Below are positions 1 through 7,382 of a stretch of 64,000 bases of DNA, in pieces. The stretch spans positions 44,340-108,339 of the forward strand of contig NZ_PKIZ01000009.1 in NCBI RefSeq assembly GCF_002847825.1, in the 5' to 3' direction. The number at the start of each line of letters is the position of its first letter. Positions within the stretch are counted from its first letter, which is position 1. The position numbers were made by a program, and so were the translations under genes. This DNA is from Kytococcus schroeteri. Its GTDB lineage: Bacteria > Actinomycetota > Actinomycetes > Actinomycetales > Dermatophilaceae. Below the pieces are notes generated by a model. That model searched no databases. It was not told where the DNA came from and was given only the letters and a program-made list of their open reading frames with translations.

Positions 1-1479
1 GCTGTCGTTCCCGGCCTGCGGGGTGCCGGTCTCCATGAGCAGTGTGCGCATGGCGGCCGGGTCGAGCTCCACGCCCTTCTCCTGCGCGATGGAGGAGACC
101 AGGGCCACGGCACCGGTCACGATGGGGGAGGCCGAGGAGGTGCCGGAGAACACGTCCGTGTACTGGGTGCTGGCGTAGCCGCCCTGCAGGTCGCCGTACC
201 CGGCGCTGGCCACCATCTCGCCCCAGCCCTGCACGTTCACACGCGAGCCGTAGGTGGAGTAGCTCAGGACCTCGCCGGGCGTCCGGCCGCTGCGGGAGCT
301 GGCGCCCGCGCCGACGATGATGGCGCCGGAGTCGCCCTTGCCGTCGGGGAAGCCCTCGCCGCCGTAGCAGGGGTCGTCGAGGTCCTGGGCGCCGTTGCCG
401 GCGGCCTCCACCACGTGGATGCCCTTGGCGACGGCGGTCTTGATGGCGTCGTAGGCGGCGGGGTCGATCTCCACGGGGGCGAAGCCGCCGCGGCCACCGG
501 TGAGCTGCTGCTCGAGGAGGATCACGTCGCCGGGCTCGAGCACCTCGGCGGCCCCGGCGATGGCGGCGCCGGGGGTGAAGCCGGCCTCACTGCTGACGGC
601 GTTGGCCACGTACCCGGTGGCCTCCGGCGCGATGCCGGTGACGCCGAACTCGTTGGCGTCGCCGATGATCTCGCCCATCACGGCGGTGCCGTGCTCGGGG
701 TAGCTGTACGAGGGGGTGCCGTTGGCGATGAGGGCGTCCTCCCGGGCCAGCTGGGTGAGGTCCTCGTGGTCCATGGTCCAGCCGAACTCCACGTCGGCCA
801 CGGCCACGTTCTTGCCCTTGCCGCCGGGCATCTCGTGCGCCGCCAGGGCCTCGATGCCCTGCTCGGAGGCCGGGCCGCGGTAGCTCTGGCGGTCGGTGAA
901 GTCCGGGGTGGCCAGCGGGTTCACCGGGTCGGTGGCGTCGGCGCGCAGGGCGGCCAGCGGGGTGGCCGGCGACGTACCGGCGCGCGGCGGCTGCACCGGC
1001 AGTGGGGCGGCCATGGCCACCTCCACGGCCGGGTCGGCGTTCAGCTGGGCCAGGGTGTCGGCCATCTCACCGGGGGCCACCTCGGCCACCAGCCACAGCG
1101 ACATGTCGGCCTGCTCGTCGCCGGAGCGCTGCTCCGCGGTGGCCTTGAGGGCCCTCAGCGAGGAGGCGGGGGCGTCCACCATCGGACGCACGTCACGCAG
1201 GGTGCCGGAGCGGTTCAGGGCGGCCACGCGGGAGTCGCCCTCGCCGGAGAGCGCGGCGGTGCGCAGCGCGGAGGACGAGCCCTCGGCGAGCTTCACCTGG
1301 ATGCGGGTGGCCGAGCGGCCCTCCGTCGGGTGCAGGGCGGAGGGGGCCGAGTCGGCCGATGCGGCGAGGCGCGGTGTGAGCTCGGCCTCGGAACGGTGCT
1401 GGGTGGCGCCGGCGGCGACGGGCACGCTCAGCGCACCGGCCATGGCGGCCGCGACGGCGGTGGTCAGGAAGCGGGACAT
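1..1479 (-). CDS. Secreted S8 (subtilisin-like) serine protease, paralog 1, C-terminus cut by window edge
   Basis: The 493 visible codons start at ATG 1479, preceded by a GAGGAG ribosome site; the frame is still open at base 1. The protein begins with a signal peptide (hydrophobic stretch at about residues 5-24). A pro-region of about 200 residues follows, containing the RDVRPMVDAP and QADMSLW motifs shared by all three paralogs here. The catalytic domain shows Asp229 (ADVEFGW), His263 (PEHGTAVMGE), the oxyanion Asn (AAGNGAQ) and Ser448 (SGTSSASP), so the triad is complete. It is an exported endopeptidase by family. The nearest relatives are the two other S8 genes in this window at 7.4-9.3 and 11.6-13.1 kb. 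Substrate is unknown; extracellular protein or keratin scavenging is only an inference. Confidence 0.93.
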   Translation of the reverse strand, partial: MSRFLTTAVAAAMAGALSVPVAAGATQHRSEAELTPRLAASADSAPSALHPTEGRSATRIQVKLAEGSSSALRTAALSGEGDSRVAALNRSGTLRDVRPMVDAPASSLRALKATAEQRSGDEQADMSLWLVAEVAPGEMADTLAQLNADPAVEVAMAAPLPVQPPRAGTSPATPLAALRADATDPVNPLATPDFTDRQSYRGPASEQGIEALAAHEMPGGKGKNVAVADVEFGWTMDHEDLTQLAREDALIANGTPSYSYPEHGTAVMGEIIGDANEFGVTGIAPEATGYVANAVSSEAGFTPGAAIAGAAEVLEPGDVILLEQQLTGGRGGFAPVEIDPAAYDAIKTAVAKGIHVVEAAGNGAQDLDDPCYGGEGFPDGKGDSGAIIVGAGASSRSGRTPGEVLSYSTYGSRVNVQGWGEMVASAGYGDLQGGYASTQYTDVFSGTSSASPIVTGAVALVSSIAQEKGVELDPAAMRTLLMETGTPQAGNDS

Positions 1480-1521
1480 GGGCTCTCCTCGGGCCAGTGT
1501 GCGATCTGAAAGGGGGCCCTC

Positions 1522-1554
1522 ATCGTGTCTGCCGGGCAGTCAGGCCCGGACCAA
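1522..1554 (-). promoter_or_regulatory. Conserved two-block upstream element of subtilase paralog 1
   Basis: Read on the minus strand, TTGGTC (1554-1549) is followed after exactly 21 bases by CACGAT (1527-1522), 43 bases upstream of the protease ATG. The same two blocks with the same 21-base gap precede the other two S8 genes (9354-9386 and 13170-13202), while the gap sequence itself differs. It may be a promoter or activator site; which sigma factor or regulator uses it is unknown. Confidence 0.5.
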
Positions 1555-1614
1555 GGAAGCCTGAGGATTGCCCCAGTCCTGGTGAGGTGGTCCTGCGCTG
1601 AGAGCCGGACGCCG

Positions 1615-2124
1615 ATGCGGCACACTGGGAGGGTGAACCGTCACGCACGTCTGGTGGGGGGCCTGCTCGCGGCCGCTCTCGCTGCCCCCACCGTGCTCAC
1701 CTCCGCACCGGCCGCCGAGGCACTGCCTCCCGTCTCCATCTCGCAGATCGTGTACGACTCCTACGGGGCCAAGCGCGACGACTACTCCAACGCCAGCCTC
1801 AACGCCGAGTACGTGGTGCTGCGCAACAACACCAGCGTGCGGCGCACCATCACCGGTTACACGGTGCGCGACGCGATGGGCTTCACCTACAGGCTGCCCA
1901 CCACCGTGGTGCCGGCCAAGGGGACGGTTCGCATCATGACCGGCCGGGGCACCAACACCGCGGGTGTGCGTTCCACCACGCTGCGCTACTGGGGCAAGAC
2001 CTCCTACGTGTGGAACAACACCGGCGACACGATCACGCTCAAGGGCCCCAAGGGCGCGGTGCTCGACACCTGCACCTACAAGGACCGGAGCACCAAGGAC
2101 GACATCAAGTCCGCCGCCTGCTGA
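1615..2124 (+). CDS. Secreted lamin-tail-domain (LTD) protein
   Basis: A protein of about 169 residues with an Arg-rich N-terminus, a hydrophobic Ala/Leu signal segment (LVGGLLAAALAAP) and an AEA-type cleavage site. The mature part (ISQIVYDS ... AEYVVLRN ... GYTVRD ... VVPAKGTVRI ... TGDTITLKGPKG) is a single immunoglobulin-like lamin tail domain, as found in bacterial secreted nucleases and surface proteins but here free-standing. It is probably a cell-surface or extracellular binding module without its own catalytic residues. The start is uncertain: ATG 1615 is used here, but GTG 1633, directly after GGGAGG, is also possible. It is transcribed divergently from the upstream protease gene and followed by a strong hairpin. 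Confidence 0.8.
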   Translation: MRHTGRVNRHARLVGGLLAAALAAPTVLTSAPAAEALPPVSISQIVYDSYGAKRDDYSNASLNAEYVVLRNNTSVRRTITGYTVRDAMGFTYRLPTTVVPAKGTVRIMTGRGTNTAGVRSTTLRYWGKTSYVWNNTGDTITLKGPKGAVLDTCTYKDRSTKDDIKSAAC

Positions 2125-2136
2125 CCCGACGACCTC

Positions 2137-2170
2137 CTGGACCCCGGTGCCCCCTGGCGCCGGGGTCCAG
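2137..2170 (+). terminator. Hairpin terminator after the LTD gene
   Basis: CTGGACCCCGG at 2137 pairs with CCGGGGTCCAG ending at 2170, a stem of about 15 bp with a short loop, 12 bases after the stop codon. There is no clear T-tract, as is common in GC-rich actinobacteria. Confidence 0.75.
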
Positions 2171-2225
2171 TCGTCGGTGCGGCCGCTGGCTGGCCGCACG
2201 AGGGTTCTCGCAATACGGTGACCGC

Positions 2226-3974
2226 ATGGCCAAGAACGTCGCGGAACAGCTCGTCCAGCAGCTCGTGGAAGCGGGCGTCAACAGGATCTACGGGGTGGTG
2301 GGCGACAGCCTCAACCCCATCGTCGATGCGGTGCGCCGCACCGGGGGTGCCGCCAAGGGCGGCATCGACTGGGTGCACGTGCGGCACGAGGAGGTGGGCG
2401 CCTTCGCGGCGGCCGCCGAGGCCCAGGTGACCGGGAGGCTCGCGGTGTGCGCCGGCTCCTGCGGCCCGGGCAACACCCACCTGGTGAACGGTCTCTACGA
2501 CGCGCACCGCTCCGGGGCGCCCGTGCTGGCGCTGGCCAGCCACATCCCCAGCAGCCAGATCGGTCAGGGCTACTTCCAGGAGACCCACCCCGACCGCGTG
2601 TTCACCGACTGCTCGGACTACTGCGAGCTGGTCTCCACCGCCGAGCAGGCGCCGCGGGTGGTGCACGCCGCCATCCGCCACGCCGTGCAGAACCGGAGCG
2701 TCTCGGTGGTGAGCCTCCCCGGCGACATCGCCGACCTCGACGTGGCGGCCGAGGCACCCCGGTACGTGCCGGTGCGCCGGGGCGTCACGGTGCCCACCGT
2801 GGACGCCGTGCGGGAGCTGGCCGACGAGCTCAACCGCGCCGAGAAGGTGGCCCTGTTCTGCGGCGAGGGAGTGCGCGGCGCCCACGCCGAGGTGATGCAG
2901 CTGGCCGACACCCTGGCCGCCCCGGTGGGCCACTCGCTGCGCGGCAAGGACGCCATCCAGTTCGACAACCCCTTCGACGTGGGCATGACCGGCCTGCTCG
3001 GCTACGGCGCGGCCGCGGCCGGCATCGAGGACGCCGACCTGCTGGTCATGCTCGGTACGGACTTCCCCTACGACCAGTTCCTCCCCGGCACCCGCACCGT
3101 GCAGGTGGACACCGACGCCGCCGTCATCGGCCGCCGCACGGACGTGGACCTGCCGGTCCAGGGCGACGTGCGCTCCGTCATCGAGGCCGTGCTGCCGCTG
3201 CTGCAGCGCAAGACCGACCGCAGCTTCCTGGAGAAGATGCTCGAGAAGCACGAGCGGCTCATGACCAAGTCGGTGGGCGCCTACACCCACGACGTGCTCG
3301 ACATGAAGCCCGTGCACCCGGAGTACGCCGCCGACCTGCTGGACCAGCTCATGGACGACGACGCCGTGGTCACCGCGGACACCGGCATGTGCAACGTGTG
3401 GAGCGCCCGCTACGTGCGTCCGCTGGGCACGCGGCGCCTCATCGCCTCGTTCCTGCACGGGTCCATGGCCAACGCGCTGCCGCACGCCATCGGCGCCCAG
3501 CTGGCCGACCGGGAGCGTCAGGTGGTGGCCATGTGCGGAGACGGCGGCCTTTCGATGCTGCTGGGCGACCTGCTCACGCCGGTGGCCTACGACCTGCCGA
3601 TGACGGCGGTGGTCTTCAACAACTCCACGCTGGGCATGGTGAAGCTCGAGATGCTCGTGGACGAGCTGCCCAGCTTCGGCACGGACGTGCCGGCCACGGA
3701 CTACGCGGCCATCGCCGGCGCGATGGGGTGGCGCACCTGGCGCGTGGAGGACCCGCGGGAGCTGGAGGCCGCCTACCGCGAGGCCCTGGCCCACCGCGGG
3801 CCGAGTCTGGTGGACGTGGTCACCGACCCGAACGCGCTCTCACTGCCGCCCAAGATCACCAGTGACCAGGTGTTCGGCTTCGCCACCGCCATGAGCAAGA
3901 TCGTGCTCAACGGCGGGGTGGGCGAGGTCGTCTCGATGGCCCGTTCCAACATGCGCAACATCCCGCGGCGGTGA
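2226..3974 (+). CDS. poxB: Pyruvate dehydrogenase (quinone) / pyruvate oxidase, ThDP-dependent
   Basis: The 582-residue protein matches the usual length of PoxB. It starts at ATG 2226 (MAKNVAEQLV). It has the three-domain ThDP-enzyme layout: an N-terminal PYR domain with GVVGDSLNPI and the ThDP-activating Glu in VRHEEVGAF (about residue 55), a central FAD/nucleotide-type domain (about 190-340), and a C-terminal PP domain with the ThDP/Mg motif MCGDGG ... NNSTLGMV (about 435-470). The family decarboxylates pyruvate to acetate plus CO2 and passes electrons through FAD to quinone at the membrane. Acetolactate synthase is a related alternative, but the N-terminus and C-terminus resemble PoxB. It is a single gene with hairpins on both sides; phosphoketolase lies 10 kb downstream. 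Confidence 0.93.
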   Translation: MAKNVAEQLVQQLVEAGVNRIYGVVGDSLNPIVDAVRRTGGAAKGGIDWVHVRHEEVGAFAAAAEAQVTGRLAVCAGSCGPGNTHLVNGLYDAHRSGAPVLALASHIPSSQIGQGYFQETHPDRVFTDCSDYCELVSTAEQAPRVVHAAIRHAVQNRSVSVVSLPGDIADLDVAAEAPRYVPVRRGVTVPTVDAVRELADELNRAEKVALFCGEGVRGAHAEVMQLADTLAAPVGHSLRGKDAIQFDNPFDVGMTGLLGYGAAAAGIEDADLLVMLGTDFPYDQFLPGTRTVQVDTDAAVIGRRTDVDLPVQGDVRSVIEAVLPLLQRKTDRSFLEKMLEKHERLMTKSVGAYTHDVLDMKPVHPEYAADLLDQLMDDDAVVTADTGMCNVWSARYVRPLGTRRLIASFLHGSMANALPHAIGAQLADRERQVVAMCGDGGLSMLLGDLLTPVAYDLPMTAVVFNNSTLGMVKLEMLVDELPSFGTDVPATDYAAIAGAMGWRTWRVEDPRELEAAYREALAHRGPSLVDVVTDPNALSLPPKITSDQVFGFATAMSKIVLNGGVGEVVSMARSNMRNIPRR

Positions 3975-3978
3975 GCCG

Positions 3979-4008
3979 TGCCCGGGCCCGCGCGGGCGGG
4001 CCCGGGCA
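3979..4008. terminator. Bidirectional terminator between poxB and an HNH nuclease gene
   Basis: TGCCCGGGCCCGC (3979-3991) pairs perfectly with GCGGGCCCGGGCA (3996-4008) around a 4-base loop, in the 42-base gap between two convergent genes. Confidence 0.8.
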
Positions 4009-4016
4009 GGCGCCCG

Positions 4017-4700
4017 TCAGACGACGGTGACGGTGATGGTGGTCTCCGGGCAGGAGGCCGCCATCTCGGTCATCTTCGCCTTCTCCGTCTCGTCCACCGT
4101 GAGGCCCCAGCGCACCTTCATGGCGGTCCAGTCGGCCACGTAGGTGCACTGGTCCTTCGGCGGCAGCCACTCCTCGGGACCCTTGGAGCCCTTCTCGGTG
4201 TTCAGCGCGCTGGTCTGCGCGGTGAGGAGGCGCTCGTCGCCGAGGTCGTTGGCGTAGGCCTTGCGGCGGGTGTCCTCCCACTCCTGGGCCCCGGAGCCCC
4301 ACGCCTCGTGGAGCGGCACGGTGTGGTCGATCTGCGTCTCGGAGGCCTTGCGGTGCACCCTGCCGTCCCAGGTGGTGGTCCACGTGCCGCCGTCCACCGT
4401 GCACTCCTTCTCGTTGGTGAAGGTGACCTCGGTGCTGCTCTCCTCGATGAGCACCTCGGCGCGGGCGTTCTGGCAGTCGCCGTCCTCGTCCTTCCAGGAG
4501 CCGAAGTGCTTCTTGCGGTCGTAGCCGGCGTTGTCCTCGGCGGCCACGGGCAGCTCCTCCACCGCCTGGGTGAGCGGGGCGCTGTACTCGGTGCTGCCGG
4601 CAGTGGCCGTCATCGGGGCCAGGGCGGTGAGCAGCAGGGTGCCGGCCGTCACCGGTCCGAGGGCGAGGAAGCGGCGGGGGCCGCGCGAGGTGGTGGTCAC
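4017..4700 (-). CDS. Secreted HNH-family endonuclease, paralog 1
   Basis: A 227-residue protein starting at GTG 4700, with GGAG seven bases upstream. An N-terminal signal peptide (FLALGPVTAGTLLLTALAP) is followed by a compact domain: NAGYDRKKHFGSW, DGDCQNARAEVL, TQIDHTVPLHEAWGSGA, RRKAYANDL, LNTEKGSKGPEEW. The DHTVPL and NDL...LN...KG..GPEEW blocks are the HNH metal-binding and catalytic core found in secreted actinobacterial nucleases (DUF1524-like). It probably cleaves extracellular DNA. A paralog with the same architecture is encoded at 10288-10983, and both genes share a GCGCTAC..CTTCGC block upstream. Conserved Cys residues (DCQN, KECTV, DQCTY, ASCPE) suggest disulfides. Confidence 0.88.
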   Translation of the reverse strand: MTTTSRGPRRFLALGPVTAGTLLLTALAPMTATAGSTEYSAPLTQAVEELPVAAEDNAGYDRKKHFGSWKDEDGDCQNARAEVLIEESSTEVTFTNEKECTVDGGTWTTTWDGRVHRKASETQIDHTVPLHEAWGSGAQEWEDTRRKAYANDLGDERLLTAQTSALNTEKGSKGPEEWLPPKDQCTYVADWTAMKVRWGLTVDETEKAKMTEMAASCPETTITVTVV

Positions 4701-4752
4701 GGGAGTTCTCCGATCTCTGGAAACGAGTGGGGGAGCGTTGTTCTCGCGCCTT

Positions 4753-4765
4753 GCGAAGGTAGCGC
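4753..4765 (-). promoter_or_regulatory. Upstream block shared by the two HNH nuclease genes (copy 1)
   Basis: Minus-strand GCGCTACCTTCGC lies about 55 bases upstream of the GTG start. The second HNH gene carries GCGCTACACTTCGC at 11053-11040 about 60 bases upstream of its own start. The TAC(A)CTT part could be a -10 hexamer. Two copies only, so the support is modest. Confidence 0.3.
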
Positions 4766-4853
4766 GGCCCGGGTCAGGGAAGCCCCATGAAAGGCTTCGT
4801 TTTCCCTCTGGCGAGCAGGCTCCCTCGCGCCGCGGTGTGCCTAGGCTGGGGTC

Positions 4854-5441
4854 ATGACCGATGACGTGCGCACCGTGGCCCCGCAGGCCCTGGACCTGCT
4901 CACCCGGACCGTGGAGGGCCTCTCCGACGGGGACCTCCGACGTCGCTCGAACCTGCGCGACTGGACCGTGCGCGACCTCGTCGCCCACGTGACCAGCTCC
5001 GTGCGCAAGGCCGTCGTCCTGCTCGAGGGCGGGGACGTGGACTCCGTGCCGGTGGACCCGGCGGCCTTCCACGCCGAGGACGCCGCCGCGGCGGCCACGT
5101 CCCTGCGTGCCGAGGCCGACCGGGTGCGCGAGCTGCTGCCCGAGGCCGACCTGGACGCGGCCTGCCGCACCCCCTACGGCGAGATGCCGCTCGGCCACGT
5201 CCTGCCGCTGGTGGTGGTCGACGCCATCGTGCACAGCTGGGACCTCGAGCGGTCGGTGGGCAGCCGTCTGCAGCTCGACGAGCCGCTCCTGGCCTACGCC
5301 AGCGGCGTCACCGACGCGATGGGCGAGGGGCGCGAGGACAACCCGCACTTCGACCCGCCGGTGGAGGCCGCCGCGAACGCCACTCCCACCGAGCAGCTCA
5401 TGGCCCGCCTGGGCCGACCCACCGGGATGATGGCGCTCTGA
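4854..5441 (+). CDS. Maleylpyruvate-isomerase/DinB-fold family protein (mycothiol-dependent type)
   Basis: A 195-residue protein starting at ATG 4854. It opens with the helical-bundle signature of the TIGR03083/DinB-like family (PQALDLLTRTVEGLSDGDLRRRSNLRDWTVRDLVAHV), with the conserved WTVRDLVAH His. It continues with VVDAIVHSWDLERSVG, which carries a second metal-ligand-type His, and ends with a LGRPTGMMAL tail. Members are metal-binding four-helix bundles; some use mycothiol as cofactor, but most have no known substrate. It is followed after two bases by a cytidine-deaminase-like gene and is likely the first gene of a four-gene operon reaching 7318. Confidence 0.8.
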   Translation: MTDDVRTVAPQALDLLTRTVEGLSDGDLRRRSNLRDWTVRDLVAHVTSSVRKAVVLLEGGDVDSVPVDPAAFHAEDAAAAATSLRAEADRVRELLPEADLDAACRTPYGEMPLGHVLPLVVVDAIVHSWDLERSVGSRLQLDEPLLAYASGVTDAMGEGREDNPHFDPPVEAAANATPTEQLMARLGRPTGMMAL

Positions 5442-5443
5442 GC

Positions 5444-5938
5444 GTGACCACCGGGACCCCGTCGCCGGTTGCCGGCACCCCCTTCCCCAGCGCCCGTCCC
5501 CTGGACGCGGCCGAGCAGGAGCTGCTGGCTGCCGCCACCCGCACCATCGACGCCGCCACCGACCGCACCACCCCCGAGGCCGACGGCCTGCACACCGTGG
5601 GTGCCGCGGTGCTCGATGGCGAGGGCCGTGTGCACATCGGCGTGAACCTGTACCACTTCACCGGCGGGCCGTGCGCCGAGCTCGTGGCGCTGGGCGCCGC
5701 GCGGGCCAACGGTGCGCGGCGGGTGGCCGCCATCGTGGCCGTGGGTGACCTGGGCCGCGGCGTGCTGGCCCCCTGCGGGCGCGACCGGCAGGTGCTCGTG
5801 GACCACCACCCCGGCTGCCGCGTCCTGGTCCCCGGACCCGATGGGGGAGAACCGGTCTCCGTGCAGGTGGCGGACCTGCTGCCGGGCGCCTACCGCAGCA
5901 GCACGGCGGTGGAGGAGAATCCGGGCCATGACCACTGA
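5444..5938 (+). CDS. Cytidine/blasticidin-deaminase-fold protein with altered zinc site
   Basis: A 164-residue protein starting at GTG 5444, two bases after the preceding stop. It has the deaminase fold: TVGAAVLDGEGRVHIGVNLYHFTGGPCAELVALG carries the C-A-E zinc/proton-shuttle motif (Cys77, Glu79), and LAPCGRDRQV (residues 108-117) occupies the place of the usual P-C-x-x-C motif. Here the second cysteine is Asp114, so the zinc would have C, C, D ligands. The catalytic Glu is retained. It is probably a deaminase of a nucleoside or related heterocycle, but the altered ligand makes the substrate uncertain. Its 3' end overlaps the next gene by 11 bases. Confidence 0.78.
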   Translation: MTTGTPSPVAGTPFPSARPLDAAEQELLAAATRTIDAATDRTTPEADGLHTVGAAVLDGEGRVHIGVNLYHFTGGPCAELVALGAARANGARRVAAIVAVGDLGRGVLAPCGRDRQVLVDHHPGCRVLVPGPDGGEPVSVQVADLLPGAYRSSTAVEENPGHDH

Positions 5939-6653
5939 CGTGGACACCTTCCTCGACACCTGCACCGTCCACGGCGACGTGCTGGCCCTGCGCCCCGACT
6001 ACCGGGTGGCGCTGCTGGCCGTCGACGGCATCGAGCCCCGTCCCTCGGACGAGGCGAGCGAGGCCCTGCTGCGCCGTGCCGAGGAGCACGCCACCACCCT
6101 GCTGGACGAGACGCCGGTGGAGGAGCTGCCGCACGTGGCCGCCTGGCGGGAGGCCTACCGGGCGTTCGGCGCCAAGCCGCAGCGCACCCGCAACAGCCTG
6201 GAGGCCCTGTTGCGCCGCGCCGCCGGCGACGGCCTGCCCCGGGTCAACCGCCTCACCGACGTGTACAACGCGGTCTCGGTGCTGCACGGCATCCCGCTGG
6301 GCGGCGAGGACCTCGACCACTACGTGGGTGGTGCGCAGCTGGTGGTCGCCACCGGTGACGAGTCGTTCAGCGTGATGTCCGCCGGCGAGGAGGTGGTGGA
6401 GAACCCCCCCGGCGAGGTGGTGTGGCGCGACGACGAGGGCGTCACCTGCCGCCGCTGGAACTGGCGCCAGGGCCCCCGCACCGCGCTGCGCGAGGGCACC
6501 CGCCGGGCGGTGTTCATCCTCGACGCCCTGGGTCCGGTGGACGATGCCGCGCTCGCAGCGGCCGTGGACGAGCTGGCCGACCACCTGCGCACCCTCGGCG
6601 ACGAGGTGCGCGTGGCCACGCGCGTGCTGCCGGCCGCGGACCGGGAGGCCTGA
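5928..6653 (+). CDS. B3/B4 (tRNA-editing-like) domain protein
   Basis: A 241-residue protein starting at ATG 5928 (MTTDVDTFLDTC), behind GGAGGAGAA. It resembles the free-standing B3/B4 domain of the phenylalanyl-tRNA synthetase beta subunit: WREAYRAFGAKPQRTRNSLEALLRRA, GLPRVNRLTDVYNAVSVLHGIPLGGEDLD and WNWRQGPRTALREGTRRAVF are the family blocks. Such stand-alone proteins are thought to bind or edit mischarged tRNA or small aromatic ligands; no catalytic assignment is possible. The ATG lies inside the previous gene and its stop overlaps the next start (TGATG), indicating translational coupling. Confidence 0.82.
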   Translation: MTTDVDTFLDTCTVHGDVLALRPDYRVALLAVDGIEPRPSDEASEALLRRAEEHATTLLDETPVEELPHVAAWREAYRAFGAKPQRTRNSLEALLRRAAGDGLPRVNRLTDVYNAVSVLHGIPLGGEDLDHYVGGAQLVVATGDESFSVMSAGEEVVENPPGEVVWRDDEGVTCRRWNWRQGPRTALREGTRRAVFILDALGPVDDAALAAAVDELADHLRTLGDEVRVATRVLPAADREA

Positions 6654-7318
6654 TGCTCGTCTTCCCGCAGGACGCCGCCCGCGACGAGGCCGAGTGGCGC
6701 GAGTGGCTGGACGGCCCCGAGCTGTTCGGCGTGCTCGCCGTGAACAACGCCGACCCGGCCGGCGCCCCGGTGGTGGTGCCCACCCACGCCACGCTGCTCA
6801 CCGGCATCGAGGGGGAGGACGGGCCGCGCGACGAGCTCGTGCTGCACCTGGCCCGCGTCAACCCGGTGTTCGAGCACCTGGAGGAGCACGGCGAGGTGCG
6901 CTTCGTGGTGACCGGGGCGGTGGCCTACGTGCCCGGTCCGTGGCGGGCGGCGCCGGACGTTCCGCCCGAGCACGGCGTGCCCACCAGCTACTACGCCAGC
7001 GTGCAGTTCCGCTGCGGCGTGCAGGTGGTGGACGACCCGGCCGGGAAGGCCGAGGTGCTCACCCACCAGTTCGCCGACCTGCAGCCCGAGGGAGGCAGCG
7101 CCCCGGTGACCGCCGAGGGCGGCCCCTACGCCCGGATGCTGCCCGCCATCACCGCGCTGCGGCTGCCCGTGCGCGAGGTGGTGGCCAAGTTCAAGTACGA
7201 CGACGAGAAGCCGGCCGAGCACCGCCAGCGGGTGTCGGCCCACCTCGAGGAGCGCGGCCGCCCCGGTGACCGGGCAGCGGCGCGCCAGCAGCGGCGCCGG
7301 CTCGAGGACGGGGCGTAG
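6653..7318 (+). CDS. PaiB-like FMN-binding negative transcriptional regulator family protein
   Basis: A 221-residue protein starting at ATG 6653, overlapping the previous stop. It follows the PaiB/FMN-binding split-barrel pattern: AVNNADPAGAPVVVPTHATLL, LVLHLARVNPVFEHL, FVVTGAVAYVPGPW, VPTSYYASVQFRCGVQVVDDP, and a C-terminal ALRLPVREVVAKFKYDDEKPAEHRQRV. The last block matches the conserved 'KFKL(S)QN...R' tail of the family. In Bacillus PaiB represses protease and sporulation genes; in actinobacteria most members are probably flavin-binding enzymes of unknown substrate. It is the last gene of the run and is followed by a perfect hairpin. Confidence 0.8.
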   Translation: MLVFPQDAARDEAEWREWLDGPELFGVLAVNNADPAGAPVVVPTHATLLTGIEGEDGPRDELVLHLARVNPVFEHLEEHGEVRFVVTGAVAYVPGPWRAAPDVPPEHGVPTSYYASVQFRCGVQVVDDPAGKAEVLTHQFADLQPEGGSAPVTAEGGPYARMLPAITALRLPVREVVAKFKYDDEKPAEHRQRVSAHLEERGRPGDRAAARQQRRRLEDGA

Positions 7319-7333
7319 GGCGAGGCGCGTGAC

Positions 7334-7361
7334 GGGGCCCGGGTCACGCGACCCGGGCCCC
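7334..7361. terminator. Bidirectional hairpin terminator
   Basis: GGGGCCCGGGT (7334-7344) and ACCCGGGCCCC (7351-7361) form a perfect 11-bp stem with a 6-base loop between two convergent genes. Confidence 0.8.
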
Positions 7362-7382
7362 GGCATCGGCGGGAGGGGCTGT

